Shown here: positions 1 to 9,900 of the stretch, one piece after another
How positions within the stretch are numbered: position 1 is the stretch's first letter
Layout: each line of letters begins with the position of its first letter
Assembly (NCBI GenBank): GCA_023128035.1
Contig: JAGMES010000027.1
Span: 1 to 42,407 of the forward strand
Length of the DNA: 42,407 nucleotides
From: Halanaerobiales bacterium
GTDB taxonomy: Bacteria; Bacillota_F; Halanaerobiia; DY22613
Reading direction: 5' to 3'
Notes under the pieces: model-generated
Told to the model about the DNA's origin: nothing
Databases searched by the model: none
Seen by the model: the letters and a program-made list of their open reading frames with translations, nothing else
Translations under genes and position numbers: made by a program

Positions 1-2
1 AT

Positions 3-1640
3 TTACAAGTAGAGTTTCCTGATTTAGAAGTAGGTGTCTGGGATATTCAGGTCAGAGCACGAGATTTGCTTAATTTTGATATTTACAAGGGAAACTGTCT
101 AGCTGCAGTATCTTTGAACAGTACGACTACAGCTACCTTAAATTTAGATTTAACTAAAGGAGAGATATCGTTTTTACCAACTTTCCGACCAGAAGAGACG
201 ATAACGGTCACCTTAAATGATCTAACCAGTACTATCACTGAAGAACTTGATTCTGAGTCTCATACAGTTATTTCTGATTTACTTGCTACTAGTTGGCAAG
301 TTAGCTACGAAGCTCGGGATCTTGTATCTGGTGAAGTTATAGCAACAGTTAAAGAATATATTGATATCTTGCCTGGACGTACAATTACTCGAAAAGTTAC
401 ATTGAATTCAGAGCAAGAGATTATCATTAAAGAGGAAACAATCGCTATTCCGCAAAAACTGGCTGGTTATATTTCCAATAATGATATAGTAATGGTTTGG
501 GAACAAGGAAGTTATAATGATAATGTAGTAGGCTATCTTATTTATAGAAGTGAGACAGAAACTGGTCAAAAAAGTTTATTAAATTCTGATTTAAATATTA
601 AGACTACCTATACTGACTCGACTGTAGATATCAGTCTAAATTATTGGTATTGGGTACAGGCTATCGACAATATAGGTAATATCAGTGACTTCAGCGAACC
701 TTTTTTCTTTGGGGGAATCGAACAGGGTTATTACCAAATCTTCTATACTAGAAAGCTTTATAATAAAGATTCATATCAGATCTGTTTATTAGAAGATATG
801 GATTCAATCATGTACATGCATATTTATTCATGTCTTTTTCCACCTATTATTTCGCCAGACATAAAAAAAGTTGCATATTTGGGCTATGGTTCACAAAATG
901 ATCTTCAAGAATTAAAAATCTTGGATATAGATGATTACACGGAAAAGTCTGTGGGTGAAGGGAATTATACTACGATAAAATGGTCACCAGATTCCGCAAA
1001 CCTTGCATATATTTCAGGAGTTAGGGTCAGTGTGGCTGATAAGTATGGCCGTAAATTATTTGACATTTTCAATCCTAGCGAGTCTATGGATTGGTCTTCC
1101 GACAGCAATACAATCTTATATAATAGTTTTTACGATTTATATTTAACGGATTTACCAGGTGGAAAAAATGATCGTTTGTTGGTCAGAGGTGTTGATCTAA
1201 TTTCTGCATCATGGTCACCTGATGGAAACCGTATCGCTTATATAAGTTTTGAAGAGTTTGAACAGTTTCCATATAAACTATACACTCTTGATGAAGATGG
1301 CAGCAATATAACAAAAATTTGCTCAGCGCAAGATTTAAACAATTGTATCTGGTCACCAGACGGTAGCAAGATTGTTGTCTTATATGATAATTCCATTGCA
1401 GTGATGAATTCTGATGGAAGCGATATGAGAGTTTTTGATGAAACTAGAGAATTGGAACCTCGTGACTTATGCTGGTCGCCTTGTGGTACACAGATTATTT
1501 TTAGTGGACTTTTCAAAAATTCTTTTATACGGGATAACTATGAATTAGCTAGAATCAATGTGGATGGAACCGGACTTGTCAGATTAACTTATACCCCTGA
1601 CTATGATGAAGGAACACCACTTGCTGGTTTTTTTAACTAA
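3..1640 (+). CDS. Surface protein with FN3-like domain and TolB/PD40 propeller repeats (5' truncated by window)
   Basis: The reading frame is open back to the window edge, so the N-terminus is missing. A TTG at 66 is only an internal in-frame codon: the residues before it align with the middle of the next gene's product (LEVGVWDIQV here, LETGAWNIEV there). A fibronectin-III-like segment comes first (GYLIYRSETETG, then YWYWVQAIDNIGNISDFSEP). It is followed by WSPDG-type blades (KWSPDSANLAYIS, SWSPDGNRIAYIS, IWSPDGSKIVVL, CWSPCGTQIIFSG) typical of TolB-like beta-propellers. The protein is probably exported and lipid-anchored like its neighbour, with a binding or scaffolding role, but no catalytic residues can be named. 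It is a tandem paralogue of the gene starting 14 bases after its stop and is probably co-transcribed with it. Confidence 0.8.
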   Translation, partial: LQVEFPDLEVGVWDIQVRARDLLNFDIYKGNCLAAVSLNSTTTATLNLDLTKGEISFLPTFRPEETITVTLNDLTSTITEELDSESHTVISDLLATSWQVSYEARDLVSGEVIATVKEYIDILPGRTITRKVTLNSEQEIIIKEETIAIPQKLAGYISNNDIVMVWEQGSYNDNVVGYLIYRSETETGQKSLLNSDLNIKTTYTDSTVDISLNYWYWVQAIDNIGNISDFSEPFFFGGIEQGYYQIFYTRKLYNKDSYQICLLEDMDSIMYMHIYSCLFPPIISPDIKKVAYLGYGSQNDLQELKILDIDDYTEKSVGEGNYTTIKWSPDSANLAYISGVRVSVADKYGRKLFDIFNPSESMDWSSDSNTILYNSFYDLYLTDLPGGKNDRLLVRGVDLISASWSPDGNRIAYISFEEFEQFPYKLYTLDEDGSNITKICSAQDLNNCIWSPDGSKIVVLYDNSIAVMNSDGSDMRVFDETRELEPRDLCWSPCGTQIIFSGLFKNSFIRDNYELARINVDGTGLVRLTYTPDYDEGTPLAGFFN

Positions 1641-1654
1641 GGAGGAAGTCTGAC

Positions 1655-3568
1655 ATGAAAAATTTTAAATTTATTAGTATCTGTTTTATGATTATAATTA
1701 GTTCGCTATTTTTAATAAGTTGTGGAAATACCGTTAAAATAACTACAGGGGGATTAACGATTACTTTTCAAATTCCAGATGAGATATTGCAGCAATCTAC
1801 AAACTATATTATTGACTTATCTAAGGTTGATGTAACTATCTCCAAAAATAGCACTTCCTTTAATAAAACTATTGATCTGTCTGGTGACCTGGCAGGTGCT
1901 AGTTTTGAGGACTTAGAAACAGGTGCTTGGAATATTGAAGTGATTGGTAAAAATTCGGCAGGTTATGGAGTTCTAAGCGGTTCAGCTACTGGGAATGTTA
2001 CTAAATCGGATACAACGAATGCAACGGTTGAATTATCCACTGTATTAGGCTTAATCTCAGCAGAAGTTATCTTTCCTGCGGAAGTCAATGTAGCCAATGG
2101 AATTATAACTTTGACTAATCCATTGAATGAAGCGATTCAACTTACTAAAAATCTGGACATCACGCAGAACTCTGGAACTTCAATGATTGAAGATGTTCTT
2201 CCAACTACATGGAATTTTGTAGTTGAACTTTTTGACGCATCTAACAATTTAGTAGCCGCGGGTGAGAAATCTATCGATATCTTACCAGGTCAAACAACTA
2301 ATCTCCAAGTTACACCGTCAGCTGTTCAAGCTGGACATCTGGATATTAGTCTAACAGTACATATGCCACCATCCTCACCTGTAGGGGTTAGTGGAACTCG
2401 TTATAATGACCTTGTTGTTTTATCATGGCTACCAAATCCAGAACAAAATATTGCTGGATATCTGGTCTATCGAAGTTTAAGTTTAACGGCTGCGAAGACT
2501 TTATTAACGAACCAGACAATCAATGTAAACACATTTTATGATAATACAATCAACAATAGTGAGACGTATTATTATTGGGTCGTTGCTGTTGATACAGCGA
2601 ATTACTATAGTAATCTGAGTGAACCCTGGATGGCTGCAAAAATATCTGAACCTATTGCGAATTATCAAATAGTTTATACGGACTATTTTGGTAATTCTAC
2701 TTGCTATAGTACAGACTTAAATGGTCAGGGTTTTCAATGGTCTAGAGTGGAGCGAAGTGATCTATTATCGAAAGATAGAACACAATTGGCAAGGGTTACT
2801 GAAAATGATTGGGATGTCACGATCATGATGATGAATATAGATGGTACTAATCGACGCGAATTTACTAAACCCAATTTACCTTCTCAGTATGTAGCCTGGT
2901 CAGATGATTGTTCTAAATTTGTCTTAACAAATGGTGGTGGGACTATCTATTCACTAAATGCAGATGGTACCAATGTCAAAGAAGTCTATAATCTGGAAGA
3001 AGAATTAAGTTGGATAGATCTGTCGTCTGATGGTCAATCAATATTCTATGTTGGCAATGATTATATTACTCGACGTCTATATAAAATTGATGCAAATGGA
3101 GAGAATCAGGTTACTCTGGCAAAAGCGAAATCTTTATTTTGGCCTTCTATATCACCAGATGGTACTGAAATTGTTTATATAACTTCTTCTGATTCTGAAA
3201 ACTATACGCTCAATCTGATCAATGTTGATGGAACCAATCATAGAGTAGTATATACTTCTGATTTTACTTCAATGCCTGTCTGGTCTCCTGATGGGTCACG
3301 AATTGCCTTTGGAGATAAATCTAATAATTTAACTTGTCTTCGTGTTATGGATCGGGATGGTTCAAATTTTGAGTCTTATTACACAAACGTTTCGTATATC
3401 CAGTGGACTCCAGATAGTTCTCATATTATTTTCAATTCTAAAACGATGGAAGAATCTACGATTACTGGTATGGATCTATATATAAAGAAAGATGATGGTA
3501 GTTACTTTAGGCAGATAACCTTTACAGATAATATTTTTGAATGGGTAATTACTGTACTTCCGTTGTAG
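1655..3568 (+). CDS. Lipoprotein with FN3-like domain and TolB/PD40 propeller repeats
   Basis: The ATG follows an AAGGAGG ribosome site (1639-1645) that overlaps the upstream stop. Residues 1-23 form a lipoprotein signal peptide with lipobox LISC, so Cys23 should be lipidated. After two beta-rich repeats (about residues 30-230) comes a fibronectin-III-like domain (about 240-330, with GYLVYRSLSLT and YYYWVVAVDTANYYSNLSEP). A C-terminal beta-propeller with PD40-type blades follows (SISPDGTEIVYI, VWSPDGSRIAFG, QWTPDSSHIIFN). Length is 637 aa. Function is unknown; the architecture suggests a cell-envelope binding protein. Nothing links it to the NRPS genes, and a terminator lies between them. Confidence 0.85.
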   Translation: MKNFKFISICFMIIISSLFLISCGNTVKITTGGLTITFQIPDEILQQSTNYIIDLSKVDVTISKNSTSFNKTIDLSGDLAGASFEDLETGAWNIEVIGKNSAGYGVLSGSATGNVTKSDTTNATVELSTVLGLISAEVIFPAEVNVANGIITLTNPLNEAIQLTKNLDITQNSGTSMIEDVLPTTWNFVVELFDASNNLVAAGEKSIDILPGQTTNLQVTPSAVQAGHLDISLTVHMPPSSPVGVSGTRYNDLVVLSWLPNPEQNIAGYLVYRSLSLTAAKTLLTNQTINVNTFYDNTINNSETYYYWVVAVDTANYYSNLSEPWMAAKISEPIANYQIVYTDYFGNSTCYSTDLNGQGFQWSRVERSDLLSKDRTQLARVTENDWDVTIMMMNIDGTNRREFTKPNLPSQYVAWSDDCSKFVLTNGGGTIYSLNADGTNVKEVYNLEEELSWIDLSSDGQSIFYVGNDYITRRLYKIDANGENQVTLAKAKSLFWPSISPDGTEIVYITSSDSENYTLNLINVDGTNHRVVYTSDFTSMPVWSPDGSRIAFGDKSNNLTCLRVMDRDGSNFESYYTNVSYIQWTPDSSHIIFNSKTMEESTITGMDLYIKKDDGSYFRQITFTDNIFEWVITVLPL

Positions 3569-3614
3569 TAGATTTAACTTGAAGAGCAACTCACAAAATA
3601 TGATTGAAAAGAAA

Positions 3615-3690
3615 CCATAGACTTCTTCGGTGAAAAGTGGAAATGAGTAAAAGGTATTAGCTCAGATATTATTTAGTTAAAGTCTATAGG
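3615..3690 (+). promoter_or_regulatory. Possible structured leader RNA (competing helices)
   Basis: ATAGACTT at 3617-3624 is exactly complementary to AAGTCTAT at 3680-3687. CC (3615-3616) and GG (3689-3690) extend the helix across one bulged A. The ACTT of the left arm can instead form a local hairpin (ACTTCTTC with GAAAAGT, 3621-3638), so the two folds exclude each other. A terminator follows 10 bases later. The arrangement resembles an attenuator, but I cannot match it to a known riboswitch class, and it may just be the 3' end of the lipoprotein transcript. Confidence 0.25.
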
Positions 3691-3700
3691 TGGCAATGAT

Positions 3701-3736
3701 AAAAAGTCAGGGGATATTATTCCTCTGGCTTTTTGC
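3701..3736 (+). terminator. Rho-independent terminator between lipoprotein and NRPS genes
   Basis: AAAAAGTCAGGGGA pairs with TCCTCTGGCTTTTT over 14 base pairs (two G-U) around a TATTAT loop, and the right arm ends in a T-run. It lies about 130 bases after the lipoprotein stop. Confidence 0.75.
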
Positions 3737-3893
3737 TTGTGACATAGAAAAAAACTGGTCTAAGGCATCATAGAAATGTCGAGAGTTGCGATAATTTTAA
3801 TTCAATGCAGGAAAATAAAAGGAAAAAGCTAATAATATATAATATAAGGTTATATAAGAAATTTGCATAATAATCTAATTTATAATTTTATCG

Positions 3894-3900
3894 AGGAGGG
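3894..3900 (+). promoter_or_regulatory. Ribosome binding site that fixes the NRPS1 start
   Basis: AGGAGGG is followed after seven bases by TTG at 3908. The frame is open to an earlier TTG at 3863, but that codon has no ribosome site, so 3908 is preferred. Confidence 0.75.
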
Positions 3901-3907
3901 AAAGAAT

Positions 3908-6900
3908 TTGGGAGAGTGTTTTAGAAAAGAGAATGTAAAAGATATACTTGCTATAACACCACTTCAGGAAGGAATTCTCTATCACAGCTTATCTACAGAT
4001 GACACTAGTCTTTATTTTGAACAACTGTTAATGGATATCTGTGGTAAGATTGAGAAAAATGCTTTTAAAAAAGCCTGGCAGTGGGTGATTAAAAATAATC
4101 AAATGATGCGTACGGTTTTTAGTTGGCAAAAGTTGAACCGACCTGTACAGATTATCTTAAAGGAGATAGAATTTGATTTTACGTATTATGACCTTAGTTT
4201 AATAAAAGAAGAGGAGAAAAAAAGTCAGTTCAAAAAAATCACAGTTGAGGATATTAAAAGGGGATTTGATTTGACAAAAGGACCTTTATTTCGAATCATT
4301 TTATGTAAGTGGGCCAGCGAAGAATACAAAGTGATTATAAGCAATCATCATATTATTTATGATGGTTGGAGTAATGGGATTATTATGAAAGAATTTTTTA
4401 CAGCATATTCAAACCTAGAGAATGGACAAAACCTAATAAATTCGCAAAAAAGACCGTTTAAAGATTACATTACCTGGTTACAGGATAATAAGGTCAATGA
4501 AGAACAATTTTGGCGGAATTATCTAATGAATATAGAAATACAGTCTTATTTACCACTGGATACTAAAAAATTAGAGAAAAAACCAAAAATAGAGGATTAC
4601 CATTTCGAATTCGCCCTAGACGTAACAGAGAAATTTAAAAATTTCTGTAAAATAAATAATGTTACAGCAGGGGCGTTTTTATATGCACTCTGGGGAATAA
4701 TTTTGCATAAATACAATAATATAGACGATGTAATATTTGGTACTACCGTGTCAGGTAGAACTTCAGATTTAGCTGGAATAGAAGAGATGGTGGGTCTTTT
4801 TATTAACACGGTTCCTCTTCGCTTAAAAATAGATTCTAATAGAAAGGTAATAGATTTTATCAAATCAGTTTCAGAAAACCTTCAAAAGAGAACCCCTTAT
4901 GCAAAGACTTCTTTAGTAGATATCAAAAAATATAGTTCAATTTTTGAACGTAAATCTCTATTTGATACTTTAATAGTTATAGAAAACTATCCATTAGATC
5001 AGATTATTAATAATTTAGATTCGACTCTTCAAGTTGAATCATATGAAATGAATGAGATGACAAATTATGATTTAACTCTGGGTATAGAATTTAGAGATTA
5101 TGTGAAGCTAAAATTCAGCTACAATGCGACAGTTTTGAAAAAAAGAATTATTACAAAAATGGCAGATTATTTCGCAAATCTATTCAAACAAATTCTGATT
5201 GAACCGGAAACAGAGATTAAAAGACTTAACATGATTACGGAAAATGAAAAAGAACAATTACTATCTGGTTTTAGTAAGGAAATTAATTATCCAGAAAATA
5301 AGCTAATCTATCAACTTTTTCATGAACAGGCCAATAAAACTCCAGATGAAGTTGTTTTAGAGTGGGAGGATAAAAAGATTAGCTATGCCAAATTGCAGAA
5401 AAAAGTGAATCAATTAGCTCATTATTTGAGGGAAAAAGGGGTCAAAGCAGAAAAGACAGTGGGTATAATGGTTAAACCTTCCCCAGAATTGATCATTGGT
5501 ATATTGGGAATTTTGACAGCTGGTGGTACTTATCTGCCTTTAGATCCTGGCTATCCTGAAGAGAGAATAAATTATATGCTTAAAGATAGTGGTACTGATA
5601 TGCTCTTAAGTCAGAAAAATTTAGTAAGTGAAAGGATATCTGATACAATAGATCAGATATATTTTATTGATGATGAAAAGATATCTGATTATCAATTTAC
5701 AATTCCAGAAAAGATCAATCAGAGTCATAACTTAGCATATATTATCTATACCTCTGGTTCAACAGGAAAGCCCAAAGGGGTGATGATAGAACATCATAGT
5801 ATCGCTAATACCATTTATTGGCGAAAGAATGAATACAAATTGTCTATAAATGATACAGTCCTTCAGTTATATTCTTTTAGCTTTGATGGTTTTGTTACCA
5901 GTTTTCTAACGCCACTTGTTTCGGGAGCCAGCTTAGTTTTAGTCTCAGAAGATGATAGAAAAGATCCAATTGCCATCAAAGAAATAATCAAAACTAAAAA
6001 AGTAACTCATCTTTGCTGTGTACCATCATTTTATAAGAGTCTTTTGGAATGTATTGTTGTAAAAGATGTAAAAAGTCTGAAAACCGTAGCATTGGGTGGA
6101 GAAAAAATAGATTCAATTCTTGTTAAGAAAAGTAAAAAGTTAAAAGAAGATTTAAAAATTACAAATGAGTATGGTCCAACAGAAAATAGTGTAATTACCA
6201 CTATAGAACGTGATTTACTTGATAAGATTACAATTGGTAAACCGATTCCTAATATCAAAATCTATATACTTGATAAAGATCTAAATCTTATGCCTCAAGG
6301 AGCAATCGGCGAAATCTATATTTCAGGTTCTGGATTGGCCCGCGGTTATCTTAATCGTCCTCAAATTACAGCAAGGCACTTTATTACTAATCCATATTCT
6401 CCTGATAGTCGATTATATAAAACTGGTGATCAGGCTAAGTGGAATGAAGATGGAACTCTTGACTTTATCGGGCGGGTTGATCAGCAAGTAAAGGTTAGAG
6501 GCTTTCGAATTGAGATTGGTGAGATTGAATCTCAACTTTTAAAACATCCTGATATTAAAGAAACAGTAGTAGTAAGTCGAAAAGATCGGGATAATATTCC
6601 TTATCTATGTGCTTATATTGTAATCGAAAGTCTAAAGAAGAAAGAAGAGATTTTTAGAAAAGAATTGAGGGATTTTCTGAGTAAAGAATTGCCCAATTAT
6701 ATGATTCCAGCAAGATTTGTCAGGTTAGAAAAGATGCCTTTGACTCCCAATGGAAAGATTGATAGGCATAGATTACCAGAGCCAACAGAAGAGATAGAGT
6801 TGAGGAAGAAATATCATCCACCAACTACTAAATTAGAAAAAAAATTGGCCTTAGTTTATACAGAAGTTCTGGATAGGAAAAAGATAGGGATTAGAGATAA

Positions 6901-9900
6901 CTTTTTTGAATTGGGAGGTCATTCTTTAAATGCCATATCATTAGTTTCCGTAATTTATAAAAAATTAAATTTAAAACTATCTGTAAAAGATATTATGAAC
7001 TATCCAACTATTGAGCGTTTGGCTGAATATCTGGAATCTAAAGAAAAAGAAACTTATCAAATTATTCCAAAGATCAATGATAAAAAAGAGAATTATTCGA
7101 CAACATATGCTCAAAAGGGGATTTATACTGTTTATCAGCTAAACAAAGAAAATACCAGCTTTAATATGTCTGGTGGATTACTTATCAAAGGTAATCTAGA
7201 TATTGAGCTTCTCCAAACCACTTTTCAAAAACTAATTAAACGTCATCAGATTCTTAGATCTTCTTATCATTTAGAAGAAGGTCAAGTAGTACAAAGAATT
7301 GCAGACAAAATAGACTTTAAGATTGAAGTAATCAATAGTAAAAAGAAAGATCTATCATCTTTGGTTACTACATTAGTTCAACCATTTAAATTAGAAGAGC
7401 CACCTTTATTAAGAGTTAAGTTGATTCAATTTATTAAAGAAGAATATTTGCTTTTTTTTGATATGCATCATATTATCTCAGATGGATTGTCTATGGAGAT
7501 TTTAATTAAAGATTGGCTTGGATTATATCAAAATCAGCCTTTAAAACCACTGAAAATTCAATATCAAGATTATGCTTTCTGGAAAAGTAACTATCTTAAA
7601 TCCAATCAAGTTAAATCAGTTGAAGAATATTGGTTAAAAGAGTATTCTGATGAATTACCTACTCTTACTTTGCCAACTGATTTTTCAGTAACTAAAAACA
7701 GAAGTTATGCTGGAGGCACACTGAATTTTCAAATTAATTCTGAATTGACATTTAGACTAAAAGAATTGGCTCGTAAAAATGAAACTACACTCTTTATGGT
7801 TTTGCTGGCCATTTATCAACTACTTTTGAGTCGTTATAGTGGACAAAAAGATATTATTGTGGGTACACCCGTTTCAAGCCGCAATCATCCTGATTTAAAT
7901 GACCTGATTGGATTATTTGTCAATACTATCCCAATCAGAAGTAAAATAAAAGGTAATAAAAGCTTTACTGAATTCTTAAAAACTGTTAAAGAAAAGGTGC
8001 TTAAAGCTTTTGAGTATCAGCAATATCCAATGGAATTATTAATAGAGAAATTGGCTCTAAAAAGAGAAAATAATCGAAATTCTCTCTTTAACACAGTTTT
8101 TGCAATGCAGGAAATGGAATTTAGTGCTATTAAAATACCAGAACTCGATTGCCAGTCATATTCTATTGAAAATAATACAGCTAAATATGATGTAACTATG
8201 ACCGCTATCGAGATAAATCAACTTACTTTTGAGTTAGAGTACAGTAAAGATTTCTTTAAAGAAGAAACTATCAAAAGAATGGCAGGGCATTTTGTTAATT
8301 TAATAATGTCTGTGATTGATAATCCTGATAAAAATATTGTAGATTTGGAGATATTACAACAGAACGAAAAACAACAACTTTTAGAGACATTCAATCAAAC
8401 TGAGCAAAACTACCCTGAAGAAAAAACAGTAATTCAGTTAATTGAAGAACAGGTTAGAATTAGACCTAATAAAAAAGCTTTTGTCTATAAAGATAAGTCC
8501 TTAACTTATGGAGTATTGAATCAGAAAGCAAATCAACTCGCTCGTTATCTAAAATCAAAAGGGCTTAAAAAAGAAGAAATAGTTGGTATAATGGCAGAAA
8601 CTTCACCCGAGATGTTGATAGGATTAGTTGGAATCTTAAAAGCTGGAGGAGCTTTTTTACCAATCGATTCTAAATATCCCGAAGATAGAATTCAGTATAT
8701 GCTTAATGATAGTCAAACCACTTTTTTACTGACTCAATCCTTTCTTTCAATGGATAATCAAAAGATTTATGATGGCGATAGTTCAAATCTAAAGCATTAT
8801 CCAAACAGAACTGACCTGGCTTATATTATCTATACTTCTGGTTCAACAGGACAACCTAAAGGAGTAATGATTGAACATCATTCTTTGATGAACCTGATTG
8901 GTTGGCATAATAGATATTTTGCAGTAACAGATACAGATATCAGTGTTAAATACGCAGGATTTGGTTTTGATGCTTCTGTCTGGGAGATATTTCCCTATCT
9001 TGCAGTGGGAGCTACTATTCATGGAATTCCTGAAGAACTTAAATTTAGTCTGGAGGGGCTTAATCAATATTTTGAAGAAGAGAAAGTTACTATTGCATTT
9101 CTCCCAACCCAGATTTGTGAACACTTTTTAAAATTTGAGAACAGTTCTTTGAAAAGGTTATTAACTGGAGGAGATAAATTAAAATCTTACCAGTCTGGCA
9201 ATTATAAAGTCTATAACAATTACGGGCCAACTGAGAGTACAGTAGTGGCTACTTCATTTTTGATTGATCAACAATATGAAAATATTCCGATTGGTAGTCC
9301 GATAGATAATACCCAACTTTATATCTTAAGTGAAGACAATCAACTTCAACCAATTGGAGTATTTGGAGAACTATGTATCGCCGGAGATGGATTGGCTCGG
9401 GGTTATTTAAACAGACCTGAACTAACTCTTCAAAAATTCATAGAAAACCCTTATCGGCCAAGTGAACCCATTTATAAGACAGGGGATCTGACCAGATGGT
9501 TGTCAAATGGAACAATTGAATTTGCTGGACGAATTGATTCTCAAGTTCAAATCAGAGGATATCGGGTCGAATTGGGAGAGATTGAAAATCATCTTCAAAA
9601 TCTGGAACCTATTGATTCAGCGGTTGTCGTTAGCTTTGAGGATAAAAGTGGTCAAAAATATCTATCAGCTTATATTGAACTTGAAGATAAGAAAACCAAT
9701 ATAGATCTGGTTAAAATGAGTCGTTTTATTAAAACGGAACTAAAAAAGAGAATACCTGATTATATGATTCCTGCCTATATCACAATTTTAGCTCAGATAC
9801 CTTTGACTGTTAATGGAAAGGTGGATAAAAACAAGTTATCAAAGCCCAACAGAGCAGGTCAGTTGATGAAAAATGGTAGAAAACTTGAGACTGAGCTTGA

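Larger units (their letters stand above)
3569..3907 (+). other. Intergenic leader upstream of the NRPS operon
   Basis: This 339-base gap contains no convincing gene. It holds a long-range inverted repeat (3615-3690), an alternative small hairpin (3621-3638), a strong intrinsic terminator (3701-3735) and then about 170 very AT-rich bases up to the NRPS start. TATAAT at 3838-3843 could be a -10 box, but I see no good -35 at the right distance. If transcription starts before 3700, the terminator would act as an attenuator for the NRPS operon. If it starts after it, the terminator simply ends the lipoprotein transcript. Confidence 0.5.

Noticed and set aside
3579..3735. T-box riboswitch upstream of the NRPS operon
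   Set aside because: Only short end fragments resemble a T-box; the conserved UGGNACCGCG core and a clear specifier stem are absent.
3863..3907. Upstream TTG start for NRPS1
   Set aside because: No ribosome site before it; TTG 3908 has AGGAGGG at seven bases.
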